A stretch of DNA of 64,000 nucleotides from NCBI GenBank assembly GCA_016707425.1, contig JADJHU010000002.1, positions 186,001 through 250,000 of the forward strand, written 5' to 3'. Position 1 is the first letter of the stretch. Every line of letters starts with the position of its first letter. Positions 45,022 to 57,075 of the stretch are shown one piece after another. The stretch is from Gammaproteobacteria bacterium (lineage in GTDB: Bacteria > Pseudomonadota > Gammaproteobacteria > Steroidobacterales > Steroidobacteraceae). The position numbers were made by a program, and so were the translations under genes. The notes below the pieces were generated by a model. That model worked only from the letters and a program-made list of their open reading frames with translations, did not search any database and was not told the origin of the DNA.

Positions 45022-45984
45022 ATGACGACCATCCGGCACAGCCCTCTGATCATCCTCGGCTCGGGCCCGGCAGGCTATTCGGCCGCGGTGTATGCCGCGC
45101 GCGCCAACCGCAGGCCGCTGCTCATCACGGGTGTCGAGCAGGGCGGACAGCTCATGACGACGACCGAGGTGGACAACTGGCCCGGCGACGCTGACGGAGT
45201 GCAGGGCCCGGAGCTCATGGAACGCATGCGGCGCCACGCCGAGCGTTTTGCCACCGAGATCGTCAATGACCACATCCACACCGCGAGGCTCGGCACCCGC
45301 CCCTTCGAGCTCATCGGCGACGCAGGGCACTACAGCTGCGATGCGCTGATCATCGCCACAGGCGCCTCGGCACGCTACCTGGGCCTGCCATCGGAAGATG
45401 CCTTCCGCGGCAGGGGCGTCTCGGCCTGCGCGACCTGCGACGGATTTTTCTTCCGCGAGCAGCGCGTCGCGGTGGTCGGTGGCGGCAATACGGCGGTCGA
45501 GGAAGCACTCTATCTCGCGAACATCGCGGCGCACGTGACGCTCGTGCACCGCCGCGACCGCCTGCGCGCGGAGAAGATCCTCCAGGACCGCATCCTCGAG
45601 CGGGAGCGTTCCGGCCGCGTGTCGATCCTCTGGAATCACACCGTCGAACAGGTACTCGGCGATGATCAGGGCGTGACGGGCCTGCGCGTGCGGCCGACCG
45701 GCGGCGCACCTCGCGATCTCGAGGTCACGGGAATCTTCATCGCCATCGGCCATACACCCAACACCGGCATCTTCGCGGATCAGCTCGCGATGCATGACGG
45801 CTACATCGGGATACGCGGAGGGAGCGACGGCAATGCGACCGCCACCAGCGTGCCCGGGGTGTTCGCCGCGGGCGACGTGGCCGATCACGTCTACCGGCAG
45901 GCGATCACCTCGGCAGGCGCCGGCTGCATGGCCGCGCTGGATGCTGACGCGTACCTCGACGGACTCGGCCTGTCCAGCTCCTGA
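45022..45984 (+). CDS. trxB: Thioredoxin reductase
   Basis: A 320-residue FAD/NADPH flavoprotein. FAD site LGSGPAGYSAAVYAARA, redox-active pair SACATCDGFF (CATC), NADPH site VVGGGNTAVEEALYL, and the second FAD block GVFAAGDVADHVYRQAITSAGAGCMAA are all intact. It keeps thioredoxin reduced, which in turn serves peroxiredoxins such as the one at 29273. The 189-bp gap to divergent ftsK should hold both promoters. Confidence 0.96.
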   Translation: MTTIRHSPLIILGSGPAGYSAAVYAARANRRPLLITGVEQGGQLMTTTEVDNWPGDADGVQGPELMERMRRHAERFATEIVNDHIHTARLGTRPFELIGDAGHYSCDALIIATGASARYLGLPSEDAFRGRGVSACATCDGFFFREQRVAVVGGGNTAVEEALYLANIAAHVTLVHRRDRLRAEKILQDRILERERSGRVSILWNHTVEQVLGDDQGVTGLRVRPTGGAPRDLEVTGIFIAIGHTPNTGIFADQLAMHDGYIGIRGGSDGNATATSVPGVFAAGDVADHVYRQAITSAGAGCMAALDADAYLDGLGLSSS

Positions 45985-45998
45985 GTGGGCCGTTCGCC

Positions 45999-47138
45999 GT
46001 GCGTGTGCAGGTCCATGGCAGCATTGATGAACTTGACGCAGGCGCATGGAATGCACTCGAAGGCGCGCAGCTGCCCTTCCTGCGCCATGAGTTCCTGGCT
46101 GCCCTCGAACATTCGGGCAGCGTCGCGGCCGCCAGGGGCTGGCAGCCGGCCTATCTCGCCCTCCACGATTCCGGCGGCCTGGCAGCCGCCGCTCCCGCAT
46201 TCGTCAAGTCGCACTCCTGGGGCGAATTCGTCTTCGATTTCGCCTGGGCGCAGGCCTATGCGCACGCGGGGCGCGACTACTATCCGAAGCTGGTGGTCGC
46301 CACCCCCTTCACTCCCGCAACGGGGGCGCGACTGCTCGTTCGTTCCGGCCCCGGCGCAGCAGCCCGGCGCCGGGTACTCGTCGATGCGCTCAGCGAGCAC
46401 GCCGCCGGGTGCGGGTTCTCGTCGGTACACGCACTGTTCATAGACGAGGCGGACCGGGAGGCCTTCGCCGCCGCGGGCTGGATGCTGCGACGCGACTGCC
46501 AGTTTCACTGGCACAATGCCGGCTACCACGACTTCCAGCACTACCTCGGCGGCTTCACGGCCGAGAAGCGCAAGAAAGTGCGCCGTGAGCGCCGGCGCGT
46601 TGCGGAAGGCGGCATCCGCTTCGAGACGCGCTTCGGTGGGGATCTCGACCGCGGCACGCTCGATGCCGTGTACGCCTTCCACCGCGACACCTTCCTGCGC
46701 AGGGGCAATGAGCCCTACCTCACGCGGCGCTTTTTTGCGGAGCTCGCGGCAAAGCTGCCCGACGCCATGATGGTGAAGCTTGCGGTGACCGGGCACGGCG
46801 AAGCGCTCGCCGCTGCCATCTTCTGGCAGCACCCCGAAGCGCTCTACGGACGCTACTGGGGCGCCGCGGCCGACTGCCACAGCCTGCACTTCGAGACCTG
46901 CTATCACCAGGGCATCGAGTTCTGCATCGAGCGCGGCATCGGACGCTTCGAACCCGGCACGCAGGGAGAGCACAAGGTGGCACGGGGGTTCGAACCGGCA
47001 CTCACCTGGTCTGCGCATCACATCGCAGATGCCTGCTTTCGCGGCGCGATCGATGACTACCTGCGCCGTGAGGGCGCAGCCGTGGACGCCTTCGCCGCCC
47101 GCATCGAACGACACGTGCCCTATCGCGAACGCCGATGA
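45999..47138 (+). CDS. GNAT-fold N-acyltransferase (COG3146)
   Basis: A 379-residue protein of the FemAB-like GNAT family long listed as DUF482. LPFLRHEFLAALEHSGSVAAARGWQPAYLAL, HSWGEFVFDFAWAQAYAHAGRDYYPKLV and YHDFQHYLGGFTAEKRKKVRRERRRVAEGGI are its fingerprints, and RFEPGTQGEHKVARGFEP is near the end. The GTG start at 45999 lies just after trxB. Its stop overlaps the aat start (ATGA), so both are translated together. The acyl acceptor is unknown; members near aat have been suspected of a role in protein or lipid modification. Confidence 0.82.
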   Translation: MRVQVHGSIDELDAGAWNALEGAQLPFLRHEFLAALEHSGSVAAARGWQPAYLALHDSGGLAAAAPAFVKSHSWGEFVFDFAWAQAYAHAGRDYYPKLVVATPFTPATGARLLVRSGPGAAARRRVLVDALSEHAAGCGFSSVHALFIDEADREAFAAAGWMLRRDCQFHWHNAGYHDFQHYLGGFTAEKRKKVRRERRRVAEGGIRFETRFGGDLDRGTLDAVYAFHRDTFLRRGNEPYLTRRFFAELAAKLPDAMMVKLAVTGHGEALAAAIFWQHPEALYGRYWGAAADCHSLHFETCYHQGIEFCIERGIGRFEPGTQGEHKVARGFEPALTWSAHHIADACFRGAIDDYLRREGAAVDAFAARIERHVPYRERR

Positions 47139-47839
47139 AGACGATCACGTGGCTCTCACCGGCCGATGCGCCGGAACGCTTTCCGCCCCTCGAGCAGGCG
47201 CTCGACGATCCGCCGGGACTGCTCGCCGCAGGCGGCGATCTCAGCCCCGAGCGGCTGGTCGCCGCCTATGGGCGCGGCATCTTCCCCTGGTATTCGGCCG
47301 GCCAGCCCGTGCTCTGGTGGGCACCGGATCCGCGCGAGGTGCTGCGACCCTCCGACTTCCGCCTGAGCCGCAGCCTCGTAAAGGCGATCCGCAACCGCGG
47401 CTTCCACACCACGACCGACCAGGCCTTTCGCGAGGTCCTGAGCGGCTGTGCTGCACCACGCGGCGATCAGTCCGGCACCTGGCTCACCGCGGAGATGCAG
47501 GCCGCCTATCTTGCGCTGCACGAGCGCGGCCTCGCACACAGCATCGAAACCTGGCTCGGGGAGAGGCTCGTGGGCGGCCTCTACGGTGTGCAGCTCGGCC
47601 GCCTGTTCTTCGGCGAATCGATGTTCAGCCGCGAGCGCGACGCCTCGAAAGTCGCACTGGCCCGCCTGGTGGAGGAATGCCGGCGTCATGGCATCCCGCT
47701 CATCGACTGCCAGCTGCCCTCGCCCCATCTTCGGAGCCTGGGCAGCCATGCCGTCTCGCGCCAGGGCTTTCAGCAGCTGCTCGCCGAGCACACCGGGCCA
47801 GGACTGCCGCCGGCCTGGCCTGCTGCCCACGCCTCCTGA
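47135..47839 (+). CDS. aat: Leucyl/phenylalanyl-tRNA-protein transferase
   Basis: A 234-residue enzyme: FPPLEQALDDPPGLLAAGGDLSPERLVAAYGRGIFPWYSAGQPVLWWAPDPREVL is the near-invariant N-terminal block, followed by GTWLTAEMQAAYLALHERGLAHSIETW and LVGGLYGVQLGRLFFGESMFS. It attaches Leu or Phe to proteins starting with Lys or Arg, marking them for ClpS/ClpAP. The gene is intact, although clpA and clpS two genes away are badly damaged. Confidence 0.96.
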   Translation: MKTITWLSPADAPERFPPLEQALDDPPGLLAAGGDLSPERLVAAYGRGIFPWYSAGQPVLWWAPDPREVLRPSDFRLSRSLVKAIRNRGFHTTTDQAFREVLSGCAAPRGDQSGTWLTAEMQAAYLALHERGLAHSIETWLGERLVGGLYGVQLGRLFFGESMFSRERDASKVALARLVEECRRHGIPLIDCQLPSPHLRSLGSHAVSRQGFQQLLAEHTGPGLPPAWPAAHAS

Positions 47840-47953
47840 AAGTCCTGCCCGGGCGGGGGTGCAGAGGCCGCAGAGATTCATTGCATTGGGCCGGTGTTTT
47901 TATGCAGAATGCGCGCCCACTGCACCCGCAGACGTGCGATTTTCGAGGACCGA

Positions 47954-48172
<219 letters not shown>

Positions 48173-48191
48173 CTCACTCTCGCAGGGGCTC

Positions 48192-50474
<2,283 letters not shown>

Positions 50475-50478
50475 GGGA

Positions 50479-50800
50479 TCAAACCTCCTCCAGCGCGCAC
50501 ATCAGCGGATGCTGGTGGTCGCGGGCGTAGGTGCTGACCTGGGCCACCTTGGTCTCCGCGATCTCATAAGTAAAGACCCCGCAGACACCCTTTCCGCTCA
50601 TGTGCACCTCGAGCAATCACGGGCGCGGCCGATTCACGGCTCAGCGCAAAGAACCTCTCAGCACGTCCACGACGAACTCCATCGGGAGTGTAGTCGTCGT
50701 TCAGCAGCACCACCTGAAAGAGAGGCGGCTGCTCGAGTTCCGGCCGCGCCTCTTCAACGGCAAGCCCGGCATCCGGTCGGGAGGGTTCGGAACTGGACAT
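50479..50800 (-). pseudogene. clpS: ClpS adaptor with about three frameshifts
   Basis: MSSSEPSRPDAGLAVEEARPEL begins an N-terminal tail followed by PPLFQVVLLNDDYTP, the ClpS core, which normally continues MEFVVDVLRGFF, ALSRESAARVMLEVHMSGKGVCGV and a tail ending in ALEEV. Here the core is interrupted near 50686 (extra base), 50653 and 50614, and the correct tail up to the stop at 50479 is in a different frame from the start. ClpS hands N-degron proteins to ClpA, which is also broken. Confidence 0.85.
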
Positions 50801-50931
50801 CGCTCCCTTTATAGGGGTCGCCGAATGGCAACACAAGACCGCTCCCATGTCTCAATTTTAGCGAAAAAAAACAATTGCTTGTGAGCACAAGCAGCCGGAC
50901 CGTATGATTATGCGGAAGCAGAACCGAACCG

Positions 50932-51903
50932 ATGAACGCACGGCAATGGATGCAAGCCCTGCGCTCCCCCGAGCGCTGGGGACCGGAGGTCGCGGGGCGC
51001 GCCCCACAGATCGTGGCCTGGGTGCTCGTCGTGGCACTCGGAGTACAGGCGGCGCTCATCCTGACGAACCTTGCCGGAGCGGGTGGACCCACAAGCAAGA
51101 GAGCACCGGCACCCGTCACGGGCCAGGCGCCCGTGCGCGGCATCGACCTCGCGGCGCTGGTCAACGCGCATCTCTTTGGCGTACCGGCGGCAGCGGGGTC
51201 GCAGACGGGAAGCGCGCCGCAGACGACGATGTCGCTGGTGCTCGCCGGCGTGCTTGCCGAGGATGACCCCCTGAAGGGTTACGCCATCGTCGGGGAGAGC
51301 GCGGCCTCGGCGAAGCTCTATGCCGTCGGCGACACCATCCCCGGGGGCGCACGTCTGCATTCGATCTACAGCGACCGCGTGCTCATCGATCGCGGTGGTG
51401 TGATCGAATCGCTGTCACTGCCGCGCCAGAGCACCGGTGGCGCGCCGGTAACATCGCAGCCCGGCGCACCACCGCCCGCGGCCTCGGCCGGGAGTCCGGT
51501 GTTCGAGCGCATGCGCCGTCTGGTCGACGAGAATCCTTCGGCCGTCGCCGACATCATGCGACCGCAGCCCGTGTTCGCACAGGGCCGGCAGCGCGGCTAT
51601 CGCGTCTACCCGGGGCGCAATCGCGCGGCTTTCGTGCAGCTCGGGCTGCGCCCAGGCGACCTCGTCACGGCCATCAACGGCACGCCGCTCGACGATGCCG
51701 CGCGCAGCATGGAGATCTTTCGCACCATCGGCTCACAGCCCGAGGTCCGTGTGACGCTCAGTCGCAACGGGCGACAGCAGGATCTGGTGCTGAACATGAC
51801 GCAGGCGGAGCAGGCAGCCGAGCAGCTCGCCGGCAGCGAAGGTGCGAACCCGACGGAGCAGGGCGCGCCCGCGCCGTCGCAAATGGCCACCAGCAGGGAA
51901 TAG
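50932..51903 (+). CDS. gspC: Type II secretion protein GspC
   Basis: A 323-residue inner-membrane protein: a short cytoplasmic start, one membrane segment (about 26-45, IVAWVLVVALGVQAALIL), the homology region (IDLAALVNAHLFGVPA; TMSLVLAGVLAEDDPLKGYAIV; GARLHSIYSDRVLIDRGGVIESLSLPR) and a C-terminal PDZ-like domain (YRVYPGRNRAAFVQLGLRPGDLVTAINGTPLDD). It links the inner-membrane platform to the GspD secretin. First gene of gspC-D-E-F, divergent from clpS. Confidence 0.9.
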   Translation: MNARQWMQALRSPERWGPEVAGRAPQIVAWVLVVALGVQAALILTNLAGAGGPTSKRAPAPVTGQAPVRGIDLAALVNAHLFGVPAAAGSQTGSAPQTTMSLVLAGVLAEDDPLKGYAIVGESAASAKLYAVGDTIPGGARLHSIYSDRVLIDRGGVIESLSLPRQSTGGAPVTSQPGAPPPAASAGSPVFERMRRLVDENPSAVADIMRPQPVFAQGRQRGYRVYPGRNRAAFVQLGLRPGDLVTAINGTPLDDAARSMEIFRTIGSQPEVRVTLSRNGRQQDLVLNMTQAEQAAEQLAGSEGANPTEQGAPAPSQMATSRE

Positions 51904-51936
51904 GCGCTCCGTGCCGTCCCGGGGGTTTCAGTTCCG

Positions 51937-53988
51937 ATGAATGCGAACGATGTCGCCCGCAGCAGGCGCGCAGGCACGAGCTTCCGCGCGGTGACCGTGC
52001 TTGCGCTCCTTCTGGCAGCGGCCACCGTGGCCGGTGCCCAGCAGGACGCGCGGATCACGCCGAACTTCAAGGACGCCGACATCACGCAGATCGTGGAGGC
52101 CGTGAGCGCAGCGACTGGGAAGAATTTCATCGTCGACCCGCGCGTACGCGCACAGGTGACGATGCTCTCGTCGACGCCGATGTCGCCGGAGGCCTTCTAC
52201 CAGGCCTTCCTCGCGATCCTCCAGGTGCACGGCTTCGTGGCCGTACCGGCCGGCAACGTCATCAAGATCATCCCCGACGCCAACGCCCGCCAGCTGCCGG
52301 CCAACGATCTGCCGGACCGGGTGAGCGCGACCTCGGACGAGATCGTCACGCAGGTCATTGCCGTCGACAAGGTGAGCGCCGCACAGCTCGTCCCGGTCCT
52401 GCGGCCGCTCATTCCGCAGTACGGGCACCTCGCCGCCTACCCGGCCTCGAACATCCTGATCATTTCGGATCGTGCGGCGAACGTGAACCGCATCATCCGC
52501 ATCATCCGCCGGATCGATCAGGCGGGCGATGCCGACATCGAGGTCGTCCCGCTGCAGAACGCCTCGGCTGCCGAGATCGTGCGCATCGTCACGCAGCTCT
52601 ACCAGGCGCAGGCCGCCGAAGGGGGTGGCGCGGCGCTGCGGATCGTCGCGGACGATCGATCCAACAGTGTGCTGCTGAGCGGCGACCGCAACCAGCGGCT
52701 GCGCCTGAAAGCACTCATCGCCCACCTCGACACCCCGCTCGAGAATGGCGGCGACACACAGGTGCGCTACCTGCGCTACGCGGATGCGGAGAAGATCGCC
52801 ACACGGCTGAAGGAACAGATCGGCGTCACCATCGCCACGACCGGCGCCGCCCCGGGGGGTGCTGCCGGCGGGCAGGCAGCCAGTTCCGTTGCAACGAGCG
52901 CCGACAAGTCCACGGCGATCTGGGCCGATCCTGACACCAATGCGCTGGTCGTCACCGCTCCCCCGAAGGTCATGCGGGCGCTGATGTCGATCGTCGACAA
53001 GCTCGACATCCGCCGCGCACAGGTGCTCGTCGAGGCGATCATCGTCGAGGTCAACGCCAGCAAGGGCGCGAACCTCGGTGTGAGCTGGGTGGTCGACGGC
53101 AGCCGCTCGGACAACGCCGTGGGCGGCTTCCTGCCGCAGGGCGGGAATTCGCCGGTGGTGAACCTCGCCAGCGCGGCTCTCAACCGGAGCGCGCAGAACC
53201 TCAGTACGCTGCCGAGCGGCTTCCTGGTCGGCGTGGGGCGACTGCAGGACACCGGCATCAACTTCGCCGCGGTGCTGAACGCCCTGCGCTCGGATACCAA
53301 CAGCAACGTGATCGCCACGCCCTCGACGGTGACCATGGACAACCAAGAGGCGGAACTGCGGGTGGCGCGCGAAGTGCCCTTCCTGACGGGGCAGTTCACC
53401 AACACCGGCGCCACCAACGGCTCGGTCAATCCCTTCCAGACCATCCAGCGGGAGGAAGTCGGCACCATCCTCAAGGTGACTCCGCAGATCAACGAGGGCG
53501 ACAGCGTCATGCTCAAGATCAACCTCGAGAGCTCCGAGCTCGAGGGCGCGGTGGTCGCCGGTGTCGCGAACCTGAACCAGATCACGAGCAAGCGCACTGT
53601 CTCGACGAACGTGCTCATCGAGGACGGTGGCACGGTCGTGCTCGGGGGGCTGCTGCGGGACCGGATCTCCGGCAACGAGGACCGCGTGCCCTTCCTGGGC
53701 CGTATCCCGCTCATCGGCGAAGCCTTCCGCCATCGCAGCGCCACCAAGGAGAAGACCAATCTCATGGTCTTCATCAAGCCGCGCATCCTGCGTGACGCGA
53801 ACCAGACGACGATCGAGACGAATCAGAAATACAACTACATGCGCAACGAGCAGCTGAAGAGCGGGCACCGTGAGGTGATCCCCCTCCTCCCGCTCGAGAA
53901 GAAGCCCGTGCTGCCCGCGCTGCCCCCAGAACCGCCGCCGGGCGCGCCCGAGGCAGGCGCGCCCCAGGCAGGCGAACCTCGGCCGTGA
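51937..53988 (+). CDS. gspD: Type II secretion secretin GspD
   Basis: A 683-residue secretin with signal peptide (VTVLALLLAAATVAGAQ). The N0 domain (ITPNFKDADITQIVEAVSAATGKNFIVDPRV) and three N1-N3 repeats precede the membrane-spanning secretin core (VLVEAIIVEVNASKGANLGVSWV; VIATPSTVTMDNQEAELRVAREVPFLTG; VEDGG-type gate and VVLGGLLRD). The C-terminal tail is Pro-rich. It forms the outer-membrane channel. Its stop overlaps the gspE start (GTGA). Confidence 0.95.
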   Translation: MNANDVARSRRAGTSFRAVTVLALLLAAATVAGAQQDARITPNFKDADITQIVEAVSAATGKNFIVDPRVRAQVTMLSSTPMSPEAFYQAFLAILQVHGFVAVPAGNVIKIIPDANARQLPANDLPDRVSATSDEIVTQVIAVDKVSAAQLVPVLRPLIPQYGHLAAYPASNILIISDRAANVNRIIRIIRRIDQAGDADIEVVPLQNASAAEIVRIVTQLYQAQAAEGGGAALRIVADDRSNSVLLSGDRNQRLRLKALIAHLDTPLENGGDTQVRYLRYADAEKIATRLKEQIGVTIATTGAAPGGAAGGQAASSVATSADKSTAIWADPDTNALVVTAPPKVMRALMSIVDKLDIRRAQVLVEAIIVEVNASKGANLGVSWVVDGSRSDNAVGGFLPQGGNSPVVNLASAALNRSAQNLSTLPSGFLVGVGRLQDTGINFAAVLNALRSDTNSNVIATPSTVTMDNQEAELRVAREVPFLTGQFTNTGATNGSVNPFQTIQREEVGTILKVTPQINEGDSVMLKINLESSELEGAVVAGVANLNQITSKRTVSTNVLIEDGGTVVLGGLLRDRISGNEDRVPFLGRIPLIGEAFRHRSATKEKTNLMVFIKPRILRDANQTTIETNQKYNYMRNEQLKSGHREVIPLLPLEKKPVLPALPPEPPPGAPEAGAPQAGEPRP

Positions 53989-55469
53989 GCGCCACGACCC
54001 GTGAAGGCACCGCGCCGCCACGGCGCCTGAGCTTTGCCTTCGCCAGACGTCATGGCGTGCTCGTGCGCCGCGCGACCGAGGGCCATGCGGAGTGCGTCTG
54101 CCGCCAGACCGTGGCGCCGCTCGCCATTGCGGAAGTGCGCCGTTACCTGCGCATGCCGCTGAAACTCGAGCGCGTGGAGGAGAGCGAGTTCGAGGAACTG
54201 CTGCGCCGGACCTACGAGGGCGGCGACGCCATGCAGGCCGCCGAGGGCCTGGACGAAACGACCGATCTCGCCAACCTCGCCCAGGAGCTGCCAGAGCAGG
54301 CCGATCTCCTCGAGAGCGAGGACGACGCCCCCATCATCCGCCTGATCAACGCGGTACTCACCCAGGCGATCAAGGAGGGTGCCTCCGACATCCATGTCGA
54401 GCCCTTCGAGAATCGGCTCGTGGTGCGTTTCCGTGTGGATGGCGTCCTGCGTGAGGTCCTGCAGTCGAAGCGCGCGGTGGCGCCCCTGGTCGTCTCACGC
54501 ATCAAGGTCATGTCGAAGCTCGACATTGCCGAGAAGCGCCTGCCGCAGGACGGACGCATCAGCCTCAGGATCGCCGGGCGGGCGGTCGACGTGCGCGTCT
54601 CGACGATTCCCTCGGGCCACGGCGAGCGGGTCGTGCTGCGCATCCTCGACAAGCAGGCCGGGCGACTCGACCTCGCCTCACTCGGCATGGATCCGAAGAC
54701 CCAGCAGCTCGTGGACGAGCTCATCCACAAGCCCCACGGCATTCTTCTCGTCACCGGACCGACAGGCTCGGGCAAGACGACCACGCTCTACGCCGCGCTC
54801 GAGCGGTTGAACGACAACACACGCAACATCATGACGGTCGAGGACCCGATCGAGTACTACATCGACGGGATCGGCCAGACGCAGGTGAACACCAAGGTGG
54901 AGATGACCTTCGCCCGTGGCCTGCGCGCAATCCTGCGCCAGGATCCGGACGTGGTGATGGTCGGCGAGATACGCGATCTCGAGACGGCGCAGATCGCCGT
55001 GCAGGCGAGCCTGACGGGCCACCTCGTGCTCTCGACGCTGCACACCAATACCGCCGTGGGCGCCGTCACGCGGCTGCGCGACATGGGCATCGAACCCTTC
55101 CTGCTGTCCTCGAGTCTGATCGGCGTACTGGCCCAGCGCCTCATACGCATGCTCAACCCCGATACCCGCGAGGCTTACCAGGCGGGCGAGTACGAGCGCC
55201 GGCTCCTCAACGTCGGCGCGGGCGAAGACTCGCCCACGCTGTATAGAACGCCGGATACGGGTAACGGCTATCGCGGTCGCACAGGGATCTACGAGCTCGT
55301 GGTCATCGACGACCAGATGCGCACCATGATCCACGACGGCTCGTCCGAACACGAGCTGGAGCGCTACGCACGCACGCTCACGCCTTCGATCCGCGACGAC
55401 GGACGCGCAAAGGTCCTCGCAGGCGAGACGACCATCGAGGAAGTGCTGCGCGTGACGCGCGAGGACTAG
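53985..55469 (+). CDS. gspE: Type II secretion ATPase GspE lacking the zinc tetracysteine motif
   Basis: A 494-residue assembly ATPase: N1E domain, then Walker A GPTGSGKTTTLYAAL, the Asp box VEDPIEYYIDGIGQTQVN, Walker B ILRQDPDVVMVGEIRD and the His box TGHLVLSTLHTN. The zinc-binding element that normally reads CPxC ... CxxC is present in position but altered: LNPDTREAY and TPDTGNGYRGRTG carry no cysteines. All nucleotide motifs are intact, so activity is plausible. GTG start within the gspD stop. Confidence 0.93.
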   Translation: MSATTREGTAPPRRLSFAFARRHGVLVRRATEGHAECVCRQTVAPLAIAEVRRYLRMPLKLERVEESEFEELLRRTYEGGDAMQAAEGLDETTDLANLAQELPEQADLLESEDDAPIIRLINAVLTQAIKEGASDIHVEPFENRLVVRFRVDGVLREVLQSKRAVAPLVVSRIKVMSKLDIAEKRLPQDGRISLRIAGRAVDVRVSTIPSGHGERVVLRILDKQAGRLDLASLGMDPKTQQLVDELIHKPHGILLVTGPTGSGKTTTLYAALERLNDNTRNIMTVEDPIEYYIDGIGQTQVNTKVEMTFARGLRAILRQDPDVVMVGEIRDLETAQIAVQASLTGHLVLSTLHTNTAVGAVTRLRDMGIEPFLLSSSLIGVLAQRLIRMLNPDTREAYQAGEYERRLLNVGAGEDSPTLYRTPDTGNGYRGRTGIYELVVIDDQMRTMIHDGSSEHELERYARTLTPSIRDDGRAKVLAGETTIEEVLRVTRED

Positions 55470-55472
55470 GCC

Positions 55473-56687
55473 GTGGGTGCGTTCGAGTACACCGCCCTCG
55501 ATGCCGGCGGACGCGAACGCAGGGGCGTCATCGAAGGCGACACGGCGAAACAGGTGCGCCAGCTCCTGCGCGACCGCCAGCTCCTGCCTGTCACGATCAC
55601 CGAAGTCGCGAAGCACGAGGCACGGCGCCAGCGCTCCTTCAGCTTCGCGCAGCGTGTCTCGGCCGCGGACCTCGCTCTCCTGACGCGCCAGCTCGCGACG
55701 CTGGCACGTGCGGGGCTGCCACTGGAGGAATCGCTGCTCGCCGTCTCCCAGCAGACCGAGAAACCCCGCGTGCAGAGCATCCTCCTCGGCGTACGCGCCC
55801 GGGTGATGGAAGGCCACACGCTTGCCGATGGTCTGGGCGACTTTCCACGCGTGTTTCCCGAGATCTACCGGGCGACCGTCTCGGCGGGCGAGCAGTCCGG
55901 TCACCTCGACGGCGTCCTCGAACGGCTCGCCGACTACACCGAGAGCCGCGAACTGATCCGCCAGAAGATCCTCGGGGCACTGCTCTACCCGATCGTGCTC
56001 ACCGTCCTGTGCTTCGGCATCGTGTCGCTGCTGCTCGTCTACGTGGTGCCCCAGGTGGTCGGCGTCTTCGAGACCAGCCGCGTGCAGCTGCCTCTGATGA
56101 CCCGGATGCTGATCGGCACGAGTGACTTCATCCGTGCATACGGACTTTGGCTGCTGATCGGACTGGTCGCGGCGCTCGCGGCGCTCCTGCGCTGGCTGCA
56201 GCACCCTCAGGCACGCCGTCGCTTTCATCGACTCCTGCTGCGGCTCCCGCTGCTCGGGCGGCTCGCCCGCGGATTCAATACGGCGCGCTTCACACGCACA
56301 CTGAGCATTCTCTCGGCGAGCGCAGTGCCGGTGCTCGAGGCGATGCGAATTGCAGGCGAGGTCGTCACGAACCTCCCGATGCGCGATGCCGTGGCCGATG
56401 CGACCCAGCGAGTGCGCGAGGGTGCGCCCATCGGGCGCTCACTCGGGGCGAGCCGGCTCTTTCCCCCGATGACCATTCACCTGATCTCGAGCGGCGAGTC
56501 GAGCGGCGAGCTCGAGACCATGCTCGAACGGGCTGCGATGAGCCAGGAGCGCGAGCTCGACGGCATCCTCACTGCACTCGTCGGACTGCTGGGGCCGCTG
56601 CTCATTGTCGTGATGGGGCTCTTCGTGATGGGCATCGTTTTTGCAATGCTGCTCCCGATCTTCGAGATGAATTCGCTCATACGCTGA
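55473..56687 (+). CDS. gspF: Type II secretion inner-membrane protein GspF
   Basis: A 404-residue protein with two homologous cytoplasmic helical domains and three membrane segments. GAFEYTALDAGGRERRGVIEGDTAKQVRQLLRDRQLLPVTI is the family start, LALLTRQLATLARAGLPLEESLLAVSQQTEKPRVQSIL and FPEIYRATVSAGEQSGHLDGVLERLADYTE follow, and the C-terminus is MGIVFAMLLPIFEMNSLIR. The GTG start lies 3 bases after gspE. No pseudopilin genes (gspG-K) follow. Confidence 0.94.
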   Translation: MGAFEYTALDAGGRERRGVIEGDTAKQVRQLLRDRQLLPVTITEVAKHEARRQRSFSFAQRVSAADLALLTRQLATLARAGLPLEESLLAVSQQTEKPRVQSILLGVRARVMEGHTLADGLGDFPRVFPEIYRATVSAGEQSGHLDGVLERLADYTESRELIRQKILGALLYPIVLTVLCFGIVSLLLVYVVPQVVGVFETSRVQLPLMTRMLIGTSDFIRAYGLWLLIGLVAALAALLRWLQHPQARRRFHRLLLRLPLLGRLARGFNTARFTRTLSILSASAVPVLEAMRIAGEVVTNLPMRDAVADATQRVREGAPIGRSLGASRLFPPMTIHLISSGESSGELETMLERAAMSQERELDGILTALVGLLGPLLIVVMGLFVMGIVFAMLLPIFEMNSLIR

Positions 56688-56769
56688 GGAAGCCGTTGCG
56701 CCCGCGCGGGAATGGATATACAAACGGCGCCAGAGGCACCCCCCCATTCCCGGCCACACCGTTCAGTCT

Positions 56770-57075
56770 ATGAGCGAGAAGCCCGAGTCCGACGAGCTCG
56801 AAGATGGAGAAGCCGATGACGCCCTCGAGGATACCGAGGACGTCGACGTCGACCGCGTGATCCGCGACCTCGAGCTCACCCGACGACGCGGCCAGAAGGC
56901 GGGTGAGCCTGCGTGGCGACGGCTCGAGCGGCTGCGCGAGGAAAAGCACACGGCCGAGCTCACCAGCGACTTCGACGACTACGATGTCGGCCCGGGCCGC
57001 GCGGAAACGGTGGGCGCTACGCGAACCCGTGGGTCTTCCCCCGGCGCAGCACGCCGACCACCACGCCCTCGATGA
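56770..57075 (+). CDS. Small acidic protein, PA3496-like
   Basis: A 101-codon frame opening with a strongly acidic segment (SDELEDGEADDALEDTEDVDVDRVIRDLE) then basic helix (WRRLERLREEKHTAELTSDFDDYDVG). The RRLE-x-EK ... DFDDYD ending resembles the PA3496 family of small gammaproteobacterial envelope-associated proteins. The last 59 bases overlap the 3' end of convergent lexA, and that tail (from GPGRAETV) looks non-native, so the true C-terminus may be shorter. Function unknown. Confidence 0.55.
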   Translation: MSEKPESDELEDGEADDALEDTEDVDVDRVIRDLELTRRRGQKAGEPAWRRLERLREEKHTAELTSDFDDYDVGPGRAETVGATRTRGSSPGAARRPPRPR

